From a virus: a DNA stretch of 64,000 nucleotides. The notes under the pieces are model-generated. The model made no database searches, was not told where the DNA came from, and saw nothing but the letters and a program-made list of their open reading frames with translations. The position numbers and the translations under genes were made by a program. Shown one piece after another: positions 16,414 through 27,800 of this stretch (position 1 is its first letter; each line of letters opens with the position of its first letter). The stretch spans positions 1 through 64,000 of the IMG/VR virus record IMGVR_UViG_3300020469_000038. One strand, 5' to 3'.

Positions 16414-19182
16414 GTGGCTGCCGAATTCACTGAACGCAGAATACAAAGCAACGGTAATACTGTCAATTTTAATATTGACCGAAGCCAGCCATATGTTGAT
16501 GTTCAGAAGAACGGTCAAACCCAAAGAATTTACGGATCACAACAACAATTAGATGAGTATCAAAGTAAAAAACCAGACGGTACATCAAATTTAAACGGTC
16601 CTGCTAAAACTAAAATTAGTCAAGGAACAGCATTAAGAAAAGATGGCCTAATTAAAGTTAGCGAACTGGACAGACCTTCAAATTTTGTTGACAATATGAT
16701 GTCAGATTCAGATTTCCAGAAAAGTATTGATGCGTTAATAGAAGGATTTGATAATTCTAGAAGAAAAGCTCAACTAGGTAACAGTCCTAGTAAATTTCCT
16801 AATCCTCTTGAACAATTTGCATCAATGGTACCTTTGTGGACATTGGCAGTGCTTACTCCTAAACAGTTTAACAAGCCGTCAGAATACAGAACAGATGATT
16901 TAAGTTTTTCAAGCCAAACGGATATAAGATCAACTGGCAGCGGTGGCCCAGGCCAGCCAGAAGGTACTGTAACTTTATCAAGTTCTATCATACTTTCAAG
17001 TGGTGGCAGAAGCGACAAAACTCGTACAAAGATATTTGGTACAGCAGCACCTGAATATTTTATTGATAATTTTAAAATGAATGCAGTGGTTGCACCAAGT
17101 CCAAAAACAGGAAATACTAATGCAGTTGCTTTTGAATTTGATATCCTAGAGCCTTACAGTATGGGATTGCTTTTACAAAGTATGCAAGCCGCATCATTAA
17201 AAGCAGGCTATCCAGATTATTTGCTGGCTCCGTTTTTACTTAGATTAGATTTTAAAGGATACGATGAAAGAGGTCGTATTATTAAAAGTTTGAAACCTAA
17301 AAACTTTGTATTAAAGTTTAAAAAAGTTACTTTTAGTGTTTCAGAAGGCGGCAGCAAATATTCAGTTACAGCATACCCTTATAATCATCAAGGCTTTGCT
17401 GATACTGTAGATATGCTATGGCAAGATATTAGTATTGCTCCAGAACCTGATAAAGATGCAACAGTTTATAGTTTACTTGGAGATCCTGATAATCCTAAAA
17501 GTCTAGTTCGCACACTAAACGATAATGAACAATCATTAGTTGAGCAAGGAAAATATAAAATTAAAGAACAATACGAAATACAGTTTCCTGAAAGAACTTA
17601 TGATTTTATAGCGGTAGACAACTCAACATCATCGGATGAGCAAGGAACATCTTATAATCCTTACAATTACGAATCAGGCCGTACAGTAGGAGGCGGCCCA
17701 TCAGCAGGTACTACTACTGAAGCAGGAAAAAATCTAATAGGTGACAGTGGGTTTGATTATACTGCTCAAAAAGGCGGTAACTTTGCATTTAGAAAAGAAG
17801 ACGATGTTATAAACGAAGAGACTGGTAGAATTGAAAGAGGTAAGTTAACAATCAATCCTACAGAGCGTGTGTTTAACTTTTCTCAAAAAATGAAACTTAC
17901 TGATATCATTACACAAACTATTTTAAGTAGCCGACACAGTTCTAAAGCAGTAAATGGGGAATTACCACTTACCGCAGAAGGTTATGTTAATTGGTTTAGA
18001 ATTGATGTACAAGTAGAATTTATAGGGTACGATGATAGTGTAGGCGACTACGCTAAAAAATACACATACAGAGTTGTGCCGTACTTGGCCCACGCTAGTG
18101 TGTTCGGTAACGCTACTGCTAAACCACCCGGTCAAAAAGAACTTAAAAAACAAATTGTTAAAGAATACAATTACATTTATTCAGGACAAAATGCTGATGT
18201 AATTGACTTTGATATTAAAATTAACAACTTGTTTTATACAGGTATTAATCCAACAGTTGAAGGTAACACACAAAGTGATGCCAACAAAGATAGCGCCGGT
18301 ACAATTTATGATGGTACAAAAGATGTAACAGCAACTGAAGGTACAGATAAAAAAGCACAGGTTGCTAATTTAGGAAAATCAAGACTCAAAAAAGATCCTG
18401 ATGCATTTAGTGTTTTAAAAGGTGGTCCAGGAACACAATCTGTTGAACAACGAGTTGCAGAAAACTTTCATAATGCTCTTGTTAAAAATGCAAGTGCTGA
18501 TTTAATCAAAGTAGAATTACAAATATTAGGTGATACATTTTGGCTTGTAGAAAGCGGACTAAGCAATTATTTTGTACAGGCAGAAAAAGGGTCGCAGTAT
18601 ATGGCAGACGGAACCTGTAATTATGAAGGTAATGATGTTTTTATAAGAATTAATTTTAGAACTCCTGTTGATGTAAACGGATCAGGAGTATCTGGTCAAG
18701 ATGAACCTAACGGACTTTACTCATTTAGTAAAGCAACTACCCTAAGTCCATTTAGTGGTATATACAGAGTGTTTAAACTTGAAAGCGAATTTGCGAGCGG
18801 CCTGTTTACACAAACACTACATTGTGTTAGAATGCAAGGCCAAGAAGAAGACTTTGATGGCGAAGCAGTAAAAGAAGAAGCAGGCAGCAATGCACTTGCA
18901 ACTAAAATTGGCACAGAGAAACCACCAAAAACTAATGTATCTCAAAAACTTCCACTTGCTGATAAACTAGCAAATGTATTTGGATTTAACAGTATAGAAG
19001 AATTGCAGAAAAAATTTCCTGCAGGTCCTAAAGATAAACCTAAACAACCGGAAGGTCCTACTCTTACAGAAAGACGAAGACAGAGTAACGGTACATTGGT
19101 TAACTTTAACATTGATAGAACAAAACCATTTGTTGATGAAACAGACAAAGATGGAAATATATTAAGGGTATACGAAAGTTAG
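16414..19182 (+). CDS. Large baseplate protein between gp53 and gp5, possibly the hub gp27 equivalent
   Basis: A 922-residue protein starting with GTG directly after gp53, with AGGAG eight bases upstream. Segments such as MGLLLQSMQAASLKAGYPDYLLAPFLLRLDFKGYDERG (about 249-286) and FSGIYRVFKLESEFASGLFTQTLHCVRMQGQ (about 781-811) occur in large baseplate proteins of marine T4-like phages. Lying just before the spike gp5, it is the best local candidate for the gp27 hub that holds gp5, but I see no clear T4 gp27 sequence match. The same roughly 24-residue motif (TERRxQSNG..VNFNIDR) stands at both ends of the protein. The C-terminal 110 residues are Pro/Lys-rich. Confidence 0.75.
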   Translation: MAAEFTERRIQSNGNTVNFNIDRSQPYVDVQKNGQTQRIYGSQQQLDEYQSKKPDGTSNLNGPAKTKISQGTALRKDGLIKVSELDRPSNFVDNMMSDSDFQKSIDALIEGFDNSRRKAQLGNSPSKFPNPLEQFASMVPLWTLAVLTPKQFNKPSEYRTDDLSFSSQTDIRSTGSGGPGQPEGTVTLSSSIILSSGGRSDKTRTKIFGTAAPEYFIDNFKMNAVVAPSPKTGNTNAVAFEFDILEPYSMGLLLQSMQAASLKAGYPDYLLAPFLLRLDFKGYDERGRIIKSLKPKNFVLKFKKVTFSVSEGGSKYSVTAYPYNHQGFADTVDMLWQDISIAPEPDKDATVYSLLGDPDNPKSLVRTLNDNEQSLVEQGKYKIKEQYEIQFPERTYDFIAVDNSTSSDEQGTSYNPYNYESGRTVGGGPSAGTTTEAGKNLIGDSGFDYTAQKGGNFAFRKEDDVINEETGRIERGKLTINPTERVFNFSQKMKLTDIITQTILSSRHSSKAVNGELPLTAEGYVNWFRIDVQVEFIGYDDSVGDYAKKYTYRVVPYLAHASVFGNATAKPPGQKELKKQIVKEYNYIYSGQNADVIDFDIKINNLFYTGINPTVEGNTQSDANKDSAGTIYDGTKDVTATEGTDKKAQVANLGKSRLKKDPDAFSVLKGGPGTQSVEQRVAENFHNALVKNASADLIKVELQILGDTFWLVESGLSNYFVQAEKGSQYMADGTCNYEGNDVFIRINFRTPVDVNGSGVSGQDEPNGLYSFSKATTLSPFSGIYRVFKLESEFASGLFTQTLHCVRMQGQEEDFDGEAVKEEAGSNALATKIGTEKPPKTNVSQKLPLADKLANVFGFNSIEELQKKFPAGPKDKPKQPEGPTLTERRRQSNGTLVNFNIDRTKPFVDETDKDGNILRVYES

Positions 19183-20937
19183 ATGGCATACGATAAACGA
19201 ACTAGATATGATCAAACACGTAACATTGGATTAGGTTCTGGTGTTTATGTTGCTAAAGTTGTTAGCACAATGGATCCTACATTTAACGGTAGATTAAAAG
19301 TAACTTTGTTGAAAGCACACGGTAACGAACTAGGTTCAGAAAACCAAACATATCTTGTAAATTATGCTTCGCCGTTTTTTGGAATGACTCCGTTTGAAGG
19401 AATGGGTTACAATGAAAATGATTTTAATGACACCCAAAAGTCATACGGTATGTGGGCTATTCCACCTGACGTAGGCGTAACTGTACTTGTACTATTTGCA
19501 GACGGAGATCCTGGAAGAGGATATTGGTTTGCTTGTGTGCCTCCTGCATTTTCTAATAATATGGTGCCTGCAATTGGAGCAACAACAGAACTTGATATAT
19601 CAGAAGAAGATAAAAAACGATACAATACAAGTCAACCCTTACCTGTAGGGGAAATTAATAAACTTCTGAATGCAGAAAAAGACAAAGAGATTGATGCTGA
19701 AAAAATTAAAAAACCTGTTCATCCAATCGCAGATAGATTTTTAAGACAAGGTACAATTGAAGATGACGTAAGAGGACCAAGTGTAAGTAGTGCTAGACGT
19801 CAAGTACCAAACACAGTATTTGGTATTTCAACTCCTGGTCCGTTAGATTATGGTACTAATGCAAAGCGTATGGCTATCGGCCCTGCAGAATCACAATCAA
19901 GAACTGCTGTACCTATCAGTAGACTTGGTGGTACACAGTTTGTTATGGATGACGGCGATGATAGATTCCAGCGTAAGACATCACCAGGCGTAGGACCTGT
20001 AGAATATGCAGATGTAAATGCAGGCGAAAAAGGCATACCTGATCTTCCATACAACGAATACACAAGGCTTAGAACACGTACAGGACATCAATTATTACTA
20101 CATAATTCTGAGGACCTAATTTATCTTACAAATTCAGGCGGAACTGCTTGGATTGAAATGACCAGCAATGGTAAGATTGATATTTACGGTGCTGACAGTA
20201 TTAGTGTTCACAGCGAAAATGATTTAAACATAAGAGCAGATAGAGATGTAAACATCGAAGCAGGTAGAAATATTAATATGAAAGCCACTGCTGAATATGT
20301 TTCACCTGATGACCTACACCGCAGAGCAGAAGGCGACACAAAAACTATTTCTAAAATTGTTGATGGTGACGAAATTGAAAGCGGTAGAATACAAATTGAA
20401 AGTGCATTTAACACAAATATTTTAATAGGTGCTAACGGAAAAATTGAAACACGTCAATACACAAATCAAGATGATGTTTCTACAAACGGTGACTTAGATA
20501 TTAAGGTTGCAGGAAATCATAGACATACTGTAGGCGGCACTACTGACATTAACACAATAGGTGATAGGTCAGATACACAAGCCAATTGGGATATTAACAC
20601 AGGCGGATACAATTATCTAACATCAGGTGCAAATACCGAAGTTGCATCAGGCGCAGATATCTTAATGTCAGCAAGTCCTAACATACACTTTAACGGGCCA
20701 GCGGCAACTAGTGCAGCACTTGCAGATCCAGCTCAATCAATTACTGATTTAATTACACACGATAACATATTCACTAATACTGTGTCAAACTGGAACCCAA
20801 CAAAATATCAGCAAGGTGCCTTTAATAGTATTATGAAACGTATACCAATGCACGAACCTTGGGCATTGCACGAAAATCAAACCCCTAACTTCTTACAACC
20901 TTCTAACACAGATAGAGAAAGACCGAGCGAGGAATAA
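19183..20937 (+). CDS. 5: Baseplate hub spike protein (T4 gp5-like) without a lysozyme domain
   Basis: A 584-residue protein. Residues about 15-120 form the OB-fold of gp5/VgrG proteins (GVYVAKVVSTMDPTFNGRLKVTL and YGMWAIPPDVGVTVLVLFADGDPGRGYWFACV). After a linker with HPIADRFLRQGTIEDDVRGPSVSSARR, residues about 290-510 are a triple-stranded beta-helix spike with repeating NDLNIRADRDVNIEAGRNINMKA units. The T4 gp5 lysozyme domain between these parts is absent, as in many marine relatives. It should form the cell-puncturing needle under the hub. It starts directly after the stop of the previous gene and is followed by gp25 after three bases. Confidence 0.92.
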   Translation: MAYDKRTRYDQTRNIGLGSGVYVAKVVSTMDPTFNGRLKVTLLKAHGNELGSENQTYLVNYASPFFGMTPFEGMGYNENDFNDTQKSYGMWAIPPDVGVTVLVLFADGDPGRGYWFACVPPAFSNNMVPAIGATTELDISEEDKKRYNTSQPLPVGEINKLLNAEKDKEIDAEKIKKPVHPIADRFLRQGTIEDDVRGPSVSSARRQVPNTVFGISTPGPLDYGTNAKRMAIGPAESQSRTAVPISRLGGTQFVMDDGDDRFQRKTSPGVGPVEYADVNAGEKGIPDLPYNEYTRLRTRTGHQLLLHNSEDLIYLTNSGGTAWIEMTSNGKIDIYGADSISVHSENDLNIRADRDVNIEAGRNINMKATAEYVSPDDLHRRAEGDTKTISKIVDGDEIESGRIQIESAFNTNILIGANGKIETRQYTNQDDVSTNGDLDIKVAGNHRHTVGGTTDINTIGDRSDTQANWDINTGGYNYLTSGANTEVASGADILMSASPNIHFNGPAATSAALADPAQSITDLITHDNIFTNTVSNWNPTKYQQGAFNSIMKRIPMHEPWALHENQTPNFLQPSNTDRERPSEE

Positions 20938-20940
20938 ACA

Positions 20941-21378
20941 ATGGCAAACATATACAACAAAAAAACAGTAGCAGTAAACAAAGCGTCCGTCGGTGATCAA
21001 ACTTCTTCAACTTTTACATACAAAGGTTTTAGCAGTCAGAAACCTAAGGAAGGCTTTAAACTGTACGATATTGATCTAGTAAAACAAGATCTAATCAATC
21101 ATTTTTATATTAAAAAAGGTGAAAAGTTACAAAATCCTGAGTTTGGAACAATTATTTGGGATATGATTTTTGAACCATTTACTGAAGAAACTAAAAAACT
21201 AATAGCAGATGATGTGGAAACAATTGTAAATTACGATCCTAGAGTTGTAGTTAATGAAGTGTCCATTGATAGCACCGAAATGGGTATGAGAATCGAAGCA
21301 AGTGTAACATATCTTCCGTTCAACGTAAGCGATAGTATGAGTTTTAATTTTGATAGGACTACGTCAACAATTAAGTAA
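20941..21378 (+). CDS. 25: Baseplate wedge protein (T4 gp25-like)
   Basis: A 145-residue member of the gp25 / baseplate lysozyme-like fold family: KLYDIDLVKQDLINHFYIKKGEKLQNPEFGTIIWDMIFEPFTEE (about 40-82), including the GE and PEFG residues typical of gp25. It then has VETIVNYDPRVVVNEVSIDS. The protein is part of the inner baseplate that joins the wedge to the sheath. T4 gp25 is 132 residues. It lies three bases after gp5 and 44 bases before gp6. Confidence 0.94.
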   Translation: MANIYNKKTVAVNKASVGDQTSSTFTYKGFSSQKPKEGFKLYDIDLVKQDLINHFYIKKGEKLQNPEFGTIIWDMIFEPFTEETKKLIADDVETIVNYDPRVVVNEVSIDSTEMGMRIEASVTYLPFNVSDSMSFNFDRTTSTIK

Positions 21379-21422
21379 GCAGTTAATGATTAACGCTAAA
21401 TATTAGTAAGGAATAGGATGCA

Positions 21423-24400
21423 ATGAGTACTACAGCAAGACAAAATAATTTAATACTTAACGAGGACTGGACTCGTATATATCAGACGTTTCGTAACGCT
21501 GATTTCAAGTCTTATGACTTTGAAAACTTGCGTAGAGTTATTATTACATACCTACGTGAAAATTACCCAGAAGATTTTAATGATTACATTGAAAGTTCAG
21601 AATATCTTGCACTAATTGATGCAGTTGCATTCCTTGGACAGAGTCTTTCATTTAGACTTGACTTAGCAAGTAGAGAAAACTTTATTGAATTAGCAGAGCG
21701 TAAAGACAGTGTTTTACGTATTGCTAAAATGCTTTCGTACAACGCAAAGCGTAATATTCCAGCATCAGGATTAATGAAGTTTGTAAATGTTAGTACTACT
21801 GAAGATTTAACGGATAGTAACGGACGTAACCTTGCACAGCAATCAGTACGTTGGAATGATCCAACTAATACAAACTGGGCAGAGCAATTTATCCTTATTC
21901 TAAATGCTGCAATGAGCGACAACACAGAATTTGGTCGAAGCCAAGGAACTGCAAACATTCAAAACATTCCTACAGAGCAGTATAGATTTAGATCTTTTTC
22001 AGCAGATGTTCCAATTTACTCTTTTAGCAAATCTGTTGCAGGAAGGAATATGGCATTTGAACTGGTTAGTACAACATTTAAAGATGCAGAAGAAATTTAC
22101 GAAGAATCACCAACACCAGGTAACCAACTAGGTTTTGTTTACCGCCAAGATGGTCAAGGACCAGGCAGTGCAAACACAGGATTCTACTTACAGTTTAAAC
22201 AAGGTAGTTTAGAACTTGCAGACTTTAGTATTGATGTACCTACTACAAATGAAAAAGTAGCAGTTGAAAGTCAGAACATTAACAATGATGATGTTTGGTT
22301 ATACTCATTAGATGTTGATGGCGGCCAAGGTGCTGAATGGTTACAGGTATCAGACCTTGTAGGAAATAATATTGCTTATAATAGTATTGTAGGCGGCAGC
22401 AGAAATATCTATGCTGTAAACACAAAAGAAAATGATAAAGTTGATTTAGTATTTGCTGACGGAGTATACGGAAATTTACCTCGAGGTAACTTTAGAACTT
22501 ACTATAGAGTTAGTAATGGTTTAAGTTACAGCATTAGTCCTAATGAACTAAGAGGAATTAACATTACAGTTCCTTACTTAAACAAAGCAGGACAAAGACA
22601 CAGCATTACAATAGGACTTGCATTACAACAGACTGTAAGTAGTGCTACACCGTCTGAAGATATTGACAGCATTAGACAAAATGCACCTGCACAATACTAT
22701 ACACAAAACAGAATGATTACAGGAGAAGATTATAATCTTGCTCCACTATCAACATCACAAAATATTTTAAAAGTAAAAAGTGTAAACAGAACATCAAGTG
22801 GTATTTCACGTAACATTGATATTATTGATGCAAGCGGAAAGTACGGATCGTTAAATGTATTTGGCGACGATGGATATGTTTATAAACAAGAATCAGAAAA
22901 CACATTAAGTTTTAAATTTACAAGTAGAACTGATATTATTAACTTTATTAAAAACCGTGTTGAAAAAATCTTTTCTAACACAGATGTTTATAACTTTTAT
23001 ATTACAAGATTTGAAAAAATACTTTTTTCAGAAACTACAATTGAATGGAACAGTATAACAAACGATACTAATATTGGTACAGGTTACTTTGTTAACAACA
23101 TTGATTTAAGTTTACTTAAAGTAGGAACATATGCTACTAACAACTTGAAATTTGTATTAGCAGGTGCAAGTATCAAATTTACAGCACCAGACGGTAAAGC
23201 ATTTAAGAAAGGTGTTGTTGTAGATATAAATGACAATGACAGCGAGCAAACATCATACCTTTGGACCAAAGTACAAAGTGTTGTAGGTGACGGAACAAAT
23301 GCAGGACGTGGAGTGCTTTCCACAGGGTTAGGTCCTATAACATTTACAGATAATATTCCATCTGGCGCAATTGCAACTAGGATTGTTCCTAAGTTTGTTA
23401 CAGATATTAGTGATGCTATTGAAACACAAATGACAAACATTGCATTTGCTAATCTTAATTTTGGATTGCGTTATGATATTAATGCAGCACAGTGGAAAAT
23501 TATTCAAGCAGAAAACTTAGATTTAACCACTGCATTTAGTTTAGGTAAAGCAGGCGATGTTACAAGTGAAAATGTTGATGCATCTTGGATCATTGCATTT
23601 GTAAAAGATAACGATCAGTATAATGTTAGAGTAAGAAAACTTGATTATGTATTTGGTAGTATTGCACAGAATAGATTTTACTTTGATAAAAATGATAAAG
23701 CATATAACAATATTACAGGTAAACTTGAAAAAGATGCTATTAAAGTATTAGGTATTAATAAAACTAATACTGGAATAGGTTCATTAGTACAAGATTATAC
23801 GTTTGAAGTATCAGATACTATACAGTTTGATGACGGATACGAATCAAGTCAAGAAATTAAACTAGCGTTTAGCGATAAAGATAGCGACGGTGTTGTTGAC
23901 GATCCGCAATCATTTGAAAATATTGTTGGTACTGATTTAGATCTAAACTTCTTATTCTTTAAGCAAGAAACTGATTCATACGGAACTAATATTTTTAATC
24001 TTATTGATAACAGTAACGACACTATTTTAATAGCACAAAGAGAATCACAAGTCAATATAAATGATTACGTAGACGGACAGTTAATTTATTTTTATGATGC
24101 TAACGAAGACAGAGTAAAAAGTGTTAACAAAACAACAAATACATTTACTCTTGAAACTTCTTACAAAGCAGAAATTGGTAGAAGAGACCTTAAGTTTCAA
24201 TACACTCACGCTGCAAGCACAGACAGAAGAATTGATCCTAGCGTAACAAATATTGTTGATATCTTTATCTTAACAAGAGCGTACGATACTTCATTTAGAA
24301 ACTATCTTGCAGGTGTTGGTACAAAACCAGATGAACCAACAACAGAGGATTTAAGAATTGCATTCGGCGGCGGATTGAATCAAATCAAAGCAATTAGTGA

Positions 24401-24821
24401 TGAAATAATTTATCATCCTGTAAAATACAAAGTGTTGTTTGGTACTATAGCAGAGCAAAAAGTACAAGCACAATTTAAAGTAGTTAAGAATCCTAACAAA
24501 ACAATTAACGATAACAATTTAAAAGTAAGAATTGTAAATGCTATGAATACATTTTTTAGTATTAACAACTGGGACTTCGGAGATAGATTTTATCTAAGTG
24601 AATTAACAGCATATGTTATTAATTCAGTTTCACCGGATGTTACAAACTTTGTAATTTTACCAAGAGACCCAACACAAGTGTTTGGTAGTTTATTCGAGAT
24701 TCAAAGTAAGCCTGATGAAATTTTTGTAAGCGGAGCATCTGTCGATGATATAGAAATTGTATCTTCTATCACTGCTGCTGAAATTCGTGCAGGAAGCGGA
24801 ACAGTAGTGGATGATGCATAA
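21423..24821 (+). CDS. 6: Baseplate wedge protein (T4 gp6-like)
   Basis: A 1132-residue protein. The N-terminal 130 residues match gp6 (YLRENYPEDFNDYIESSEYLALIDAVAFLGQSLSFRLDLASRENF, then RKDSVLRIAKMLSYNAKR). gp6 forms the continuous ring of the T4 wedge. T4 gp6 has 660 residues, so about 470 are added in the middle, a beta-rich region around residues 480-900 with little similarity I can name. The C-terminus (about 955-1110), with DIFILTRAYDTSFRNYL and FRDPTQVFGSLFEIQ-like text, is conserved in marine forms. The ATG has GGAATAGGATGCA upstream. Its stop TAA shares a base with the next ATG. Confidence 0.9.
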   Translation: MSTTARQNNLILNEDWTRIYQTFRNADFKSYDFENLRRVIITYLRENYPEDFNDYIESSEYLALIDAVAFLGQSLSFRLDLASRENFIELAERKDSVLRIAKMLSYNAKRNIPASGLMKFVNVSTTEDLTDSNGRNLAQQSVRWNDPTNTNWAEQFILILNAAMSDNTEFGRSQGTANIQNIPTEQYRFRSFSADVPIYSFSKSVAGRNMAFELVSTTFKDAEEIYEESPTPGNQLGFVYRQDGQGPGSANTGFYLQFKQGSLELADFSIDVPTTNEKVAVESQNINNDDVWLYSLDVDGGQGAEWLQVSDLVGNNIAYNSIVGGSRNIYAVNTKENDKVDLVFADGVYGNLPRGNFRTYYRVSNGLSYSISPNELRGINITVPYLNKAGQRHSITIGLALQQTVSSATPSEDIDSIRQNAPAQYYTQNRMITGEDYNLAPLSTSQNILKVKSVNRTSSGISRNIDIIDASGKYGSLNVFGDDGYVYKQESENTLSFKFTSRTDIINFIKNRVEKIFSNTDVYNFYITRFEKILFSETTIEWNSITNDTNIGTGYFVNNIDLSLLKVGTYATNNLKFVLAGASIKFTAPDGKAFKKGVVVDINDNDSEQTSYLWTKVQSVVGDGTNAGRGVLSTGLGPITFTDNIPSGAIATRIVPKFVTDISDAIETQMTNIAFANLNFGLRYDINAAQWKIIQAENLDLTTAFSLGKAGDVTSENVDASWIIAFVKDNDQYNVRVRKLDYVFGSIAQNRFYFDKNDKAYNNITGKLEKDAIKVLGINKTNTGIGSLVQDYTFEVSDTIQFDDGYESSQEIKLAFSDKDSDGVVDDPQSFENIVGTDLDLNFLFFKQETDSYGTNIFNLIDNSNDTILIAQRESQVNINDYVDGQLIYFYDANEDRVKSVNKTTNTFTLETSYKAEIGRRDLKFQYTHAASTDRRIDPSVTNIVDIFILTRAYDTSFRNYLAGVGTKPDEPTTEDLRIAFGGGLNQIKAISDEIIYHPVKYKVLFGTIAEQKVQAQFKVVKNPNKTINDNNLKVRIVNAMNTFFSINNWDFGDRFYLSELTAYVINSVSPDVTNFVILPRDPTQVFGSLFEIQSKPDEIFVSGASVDDIEIVSSITAAEIRAGSGTVVDDA

Positions 24822-27800
24822 TGGCAGATAAAAAAGTTTTTCCTAACAGTAATATTCCAATCAGAAAAACTTCCGAGTTTTTACCTGATATCTTTAAAAC
24901 TGAGGCTAATGATAAATTTTTAGCAGGAGTATTTGACCCGTTAATACAACCGGGTGCAACTGACAAACTAGTTGGTTACATTGGTCGTAGATATGGTAAA
25001 ACATATAACAGTAAAGACATTTATCTCGATGATGATGATACTCTACGCAGTAGATATCAACTAGAACCTGGTGTTACAATTGAAAAAGATCGTAAGGTAG
25101 AAAACTTTCACGATTATATTGATTTAAAAAATATACTTAATTTCTTTGGCAACTATAATGAGCGTGATGATATTATCAACAAGCAAGAACATTATAGTTG
25201 GAACCCTGCAATTGACTGGGATAAATTTACAAACTACAGAGAGTATTTTTGGGCACCACAAGGACCACCGTCAGTTCCAGTATATGGACAAAGCAGTGCA
25301 GTTACTTCTACATACAAAGTAACAACAAGTGTTGGTAGCAGTTGGATATTCACACCAGACGGTGCAACAAACAATCCTAACGTTGTTTTGTACAGAGGTC
25401 AAACATATAGATTTGAAGTAAACAGTCCTACAGAAGGATTTGTTATTAGAACAAATTATGACACAGGTAGTTTAATTTACAATCCGCAAATCACTTACTT
25501 TGTAGGTGACTATGCAATTTTTGATGATAAGTTATGGCGTGCTAAAGTTGATGTATCGCCAGCAGACGGAAGTACTATTTCAGTTGATTCCCAAGATTGG
25601 GAATTAGTAGATAATAATGCAGTGCTTGACTCACTAACATACGGTGGCGGCATTGTTAACAATGGTGCTAAACGAGGTGTTATTGAATTTAAGGTTCCAC
25701 AAGATGCCCCTGATATTTTGTATTACCAAAGTGATACTGATCCTAACAGACTTGGACAATTCATTATTGGCAACATCGAAGATGCAACATTCATTGATCC
25801 AGAGTTAGAAATTGTAGGTAAAAAAGATTATGTAAGTTCTAACGGTGTGCAACTATCAAATGGCCTTGTAATTGAATTCAGAGGACAAGTTGCTCAAGAA
25901 AAATATGCAACAGGTACTTGGTTGGTTGAAGGTGTTGGTAAAGAAATTTCACTTACAGCATTTACAGATCTTATTGCGCCACCAGTAACTAGTAATGTTC
26001 CTGAGATACTTTTTGATAATGAAGGATTTGATAGTCAACCATACGATGATGCTACACAGTTTCCTGGTAGTAAAGACTACATTACAATTAACCGTACAAG
26101 TAGAGATTTAAATCCTTGGAGTAGATACAATAGATGGTTCCATAGAAGTGTTTTAGAATATGCACACACTCAAAGAGGTGTAGACTTCGAAGCAACAGAA
26201 GAGACTAGAGCAAAACGTCCTATTATTGAATTCCATCCTAACATTCAATTGTTTAATCACGGTGGTGTAAGTAAAGCAACTGTTGACTACATTGATGACT
26301 TTACAACTGATATCTTTTCTAAGATTGAAGGTAGTACAGGTTACAGTGTAGACGGAGAGTTTTTATTCGAAGGTGCAAGAGTACTTGTAACTTCTGATAC
26401 AGATAATTTAGCAAATAACAAAATTTACGAAGTAAAGTTTATTGTACACAACGGACGTAAACAACTTACTCTAAAAGAAACATTAGATACAAATAGTGTT
26501 GAAAATGAATGTGTGCTTGTAAGACGTGGTAGCGTTAACGCTGGCAAAATGTTTCATTATAATGGATACAAATGGGTAGCAAGTCAACCTAAAACTTCTG
26601 TAAACCAATATCCGCTGTTTGATCTTTATGACGAACAAGGTTATAGTTTTGGTGATGCTACAGTTTATCCAGTAACTTCATTCACAGGTACTCCAATTTT
26701 AAGTTACGCTCAAGGAACTGGTAGAACAGATACTGAACTAGGATTTAAAATTAAATATCAAAACATTAATAATGTTGGCGATATTACATTTGATTTTAAC
26801 CTAGACAAAGATTCATTCCAATACACACAATTACAGTCTACAGTTACAGTACCAATTAACAAAGGTTATCTTAAGATTGAAGGTGCGTATGACAATGGTT
26901 GGACAAAAACTGATGATGCTTACTTACAGCCAATTGTTAACACAGTCAAGATTACAGAAGACGATGTTTCAATACTTGACTGGTCAAACACTATTGACTG
27001 GGGCATAGTAACAGATAAATTAAAAGTTGTTTTTTATAAAAATGGACTTAAATTTAATGATACGTTTACAAGAACTGGTGCAACGTTTACCTTTGAAACT
27101 AAGTTTGCAGCAGGCGATATTGTAACAATTAAAATTATTGATGATGTAGTTCCTGTAACAGGATACTATGAATTTCCTGCAGGACTAGAAAAGAATCCAC
27201 TTAACACACAGGTTAAGGAATTCACACTCGGACAAGCAACTGATCATTTAACAACTTCATTAGAATTTAATGACGAGTTTGAAGGTGTAATACCTGGAGT
27301 TTCAAATCTAAGAGATTTGTCAGGATTTCAAAAGTTTACAAAAAGATTTTTAAAACACAGTGGTGTTGCAGCAGCAGCAGTTACATTGCTTAATGATAAA
27401 AATTATAACTTAATTAAATCAATTCAATATTCTAAAAAAGCATATAGTGTTTTTAAAGATAACTTTATTAAGAAAGCAAGCGAAATAGATTTTGAAGACG
27501 TACCAGCAGACTTTGTAGATAACATTATCGACGAATTAACTAGAACTAAAAGTGTAGCAAGTCCTTTTGCTGACACAGATGTAATTGGTTCTGGTGCGTT
27601 TACAAGTATTGATTACGAAGTTGATGATGTAGGTATTACTACATTTGCATTATCTACAGCATTTGATATTAATGCACTTAATAGAAAAGCAGTATACGTT
27701 TATATTAACAACAGACAGTTATTACTAAACAGCGAATATACAGTTGACTCGGCATTCGCATTTGTTAGAATTAGCAAAGCATTAGTGCGTGGCGATCAAA

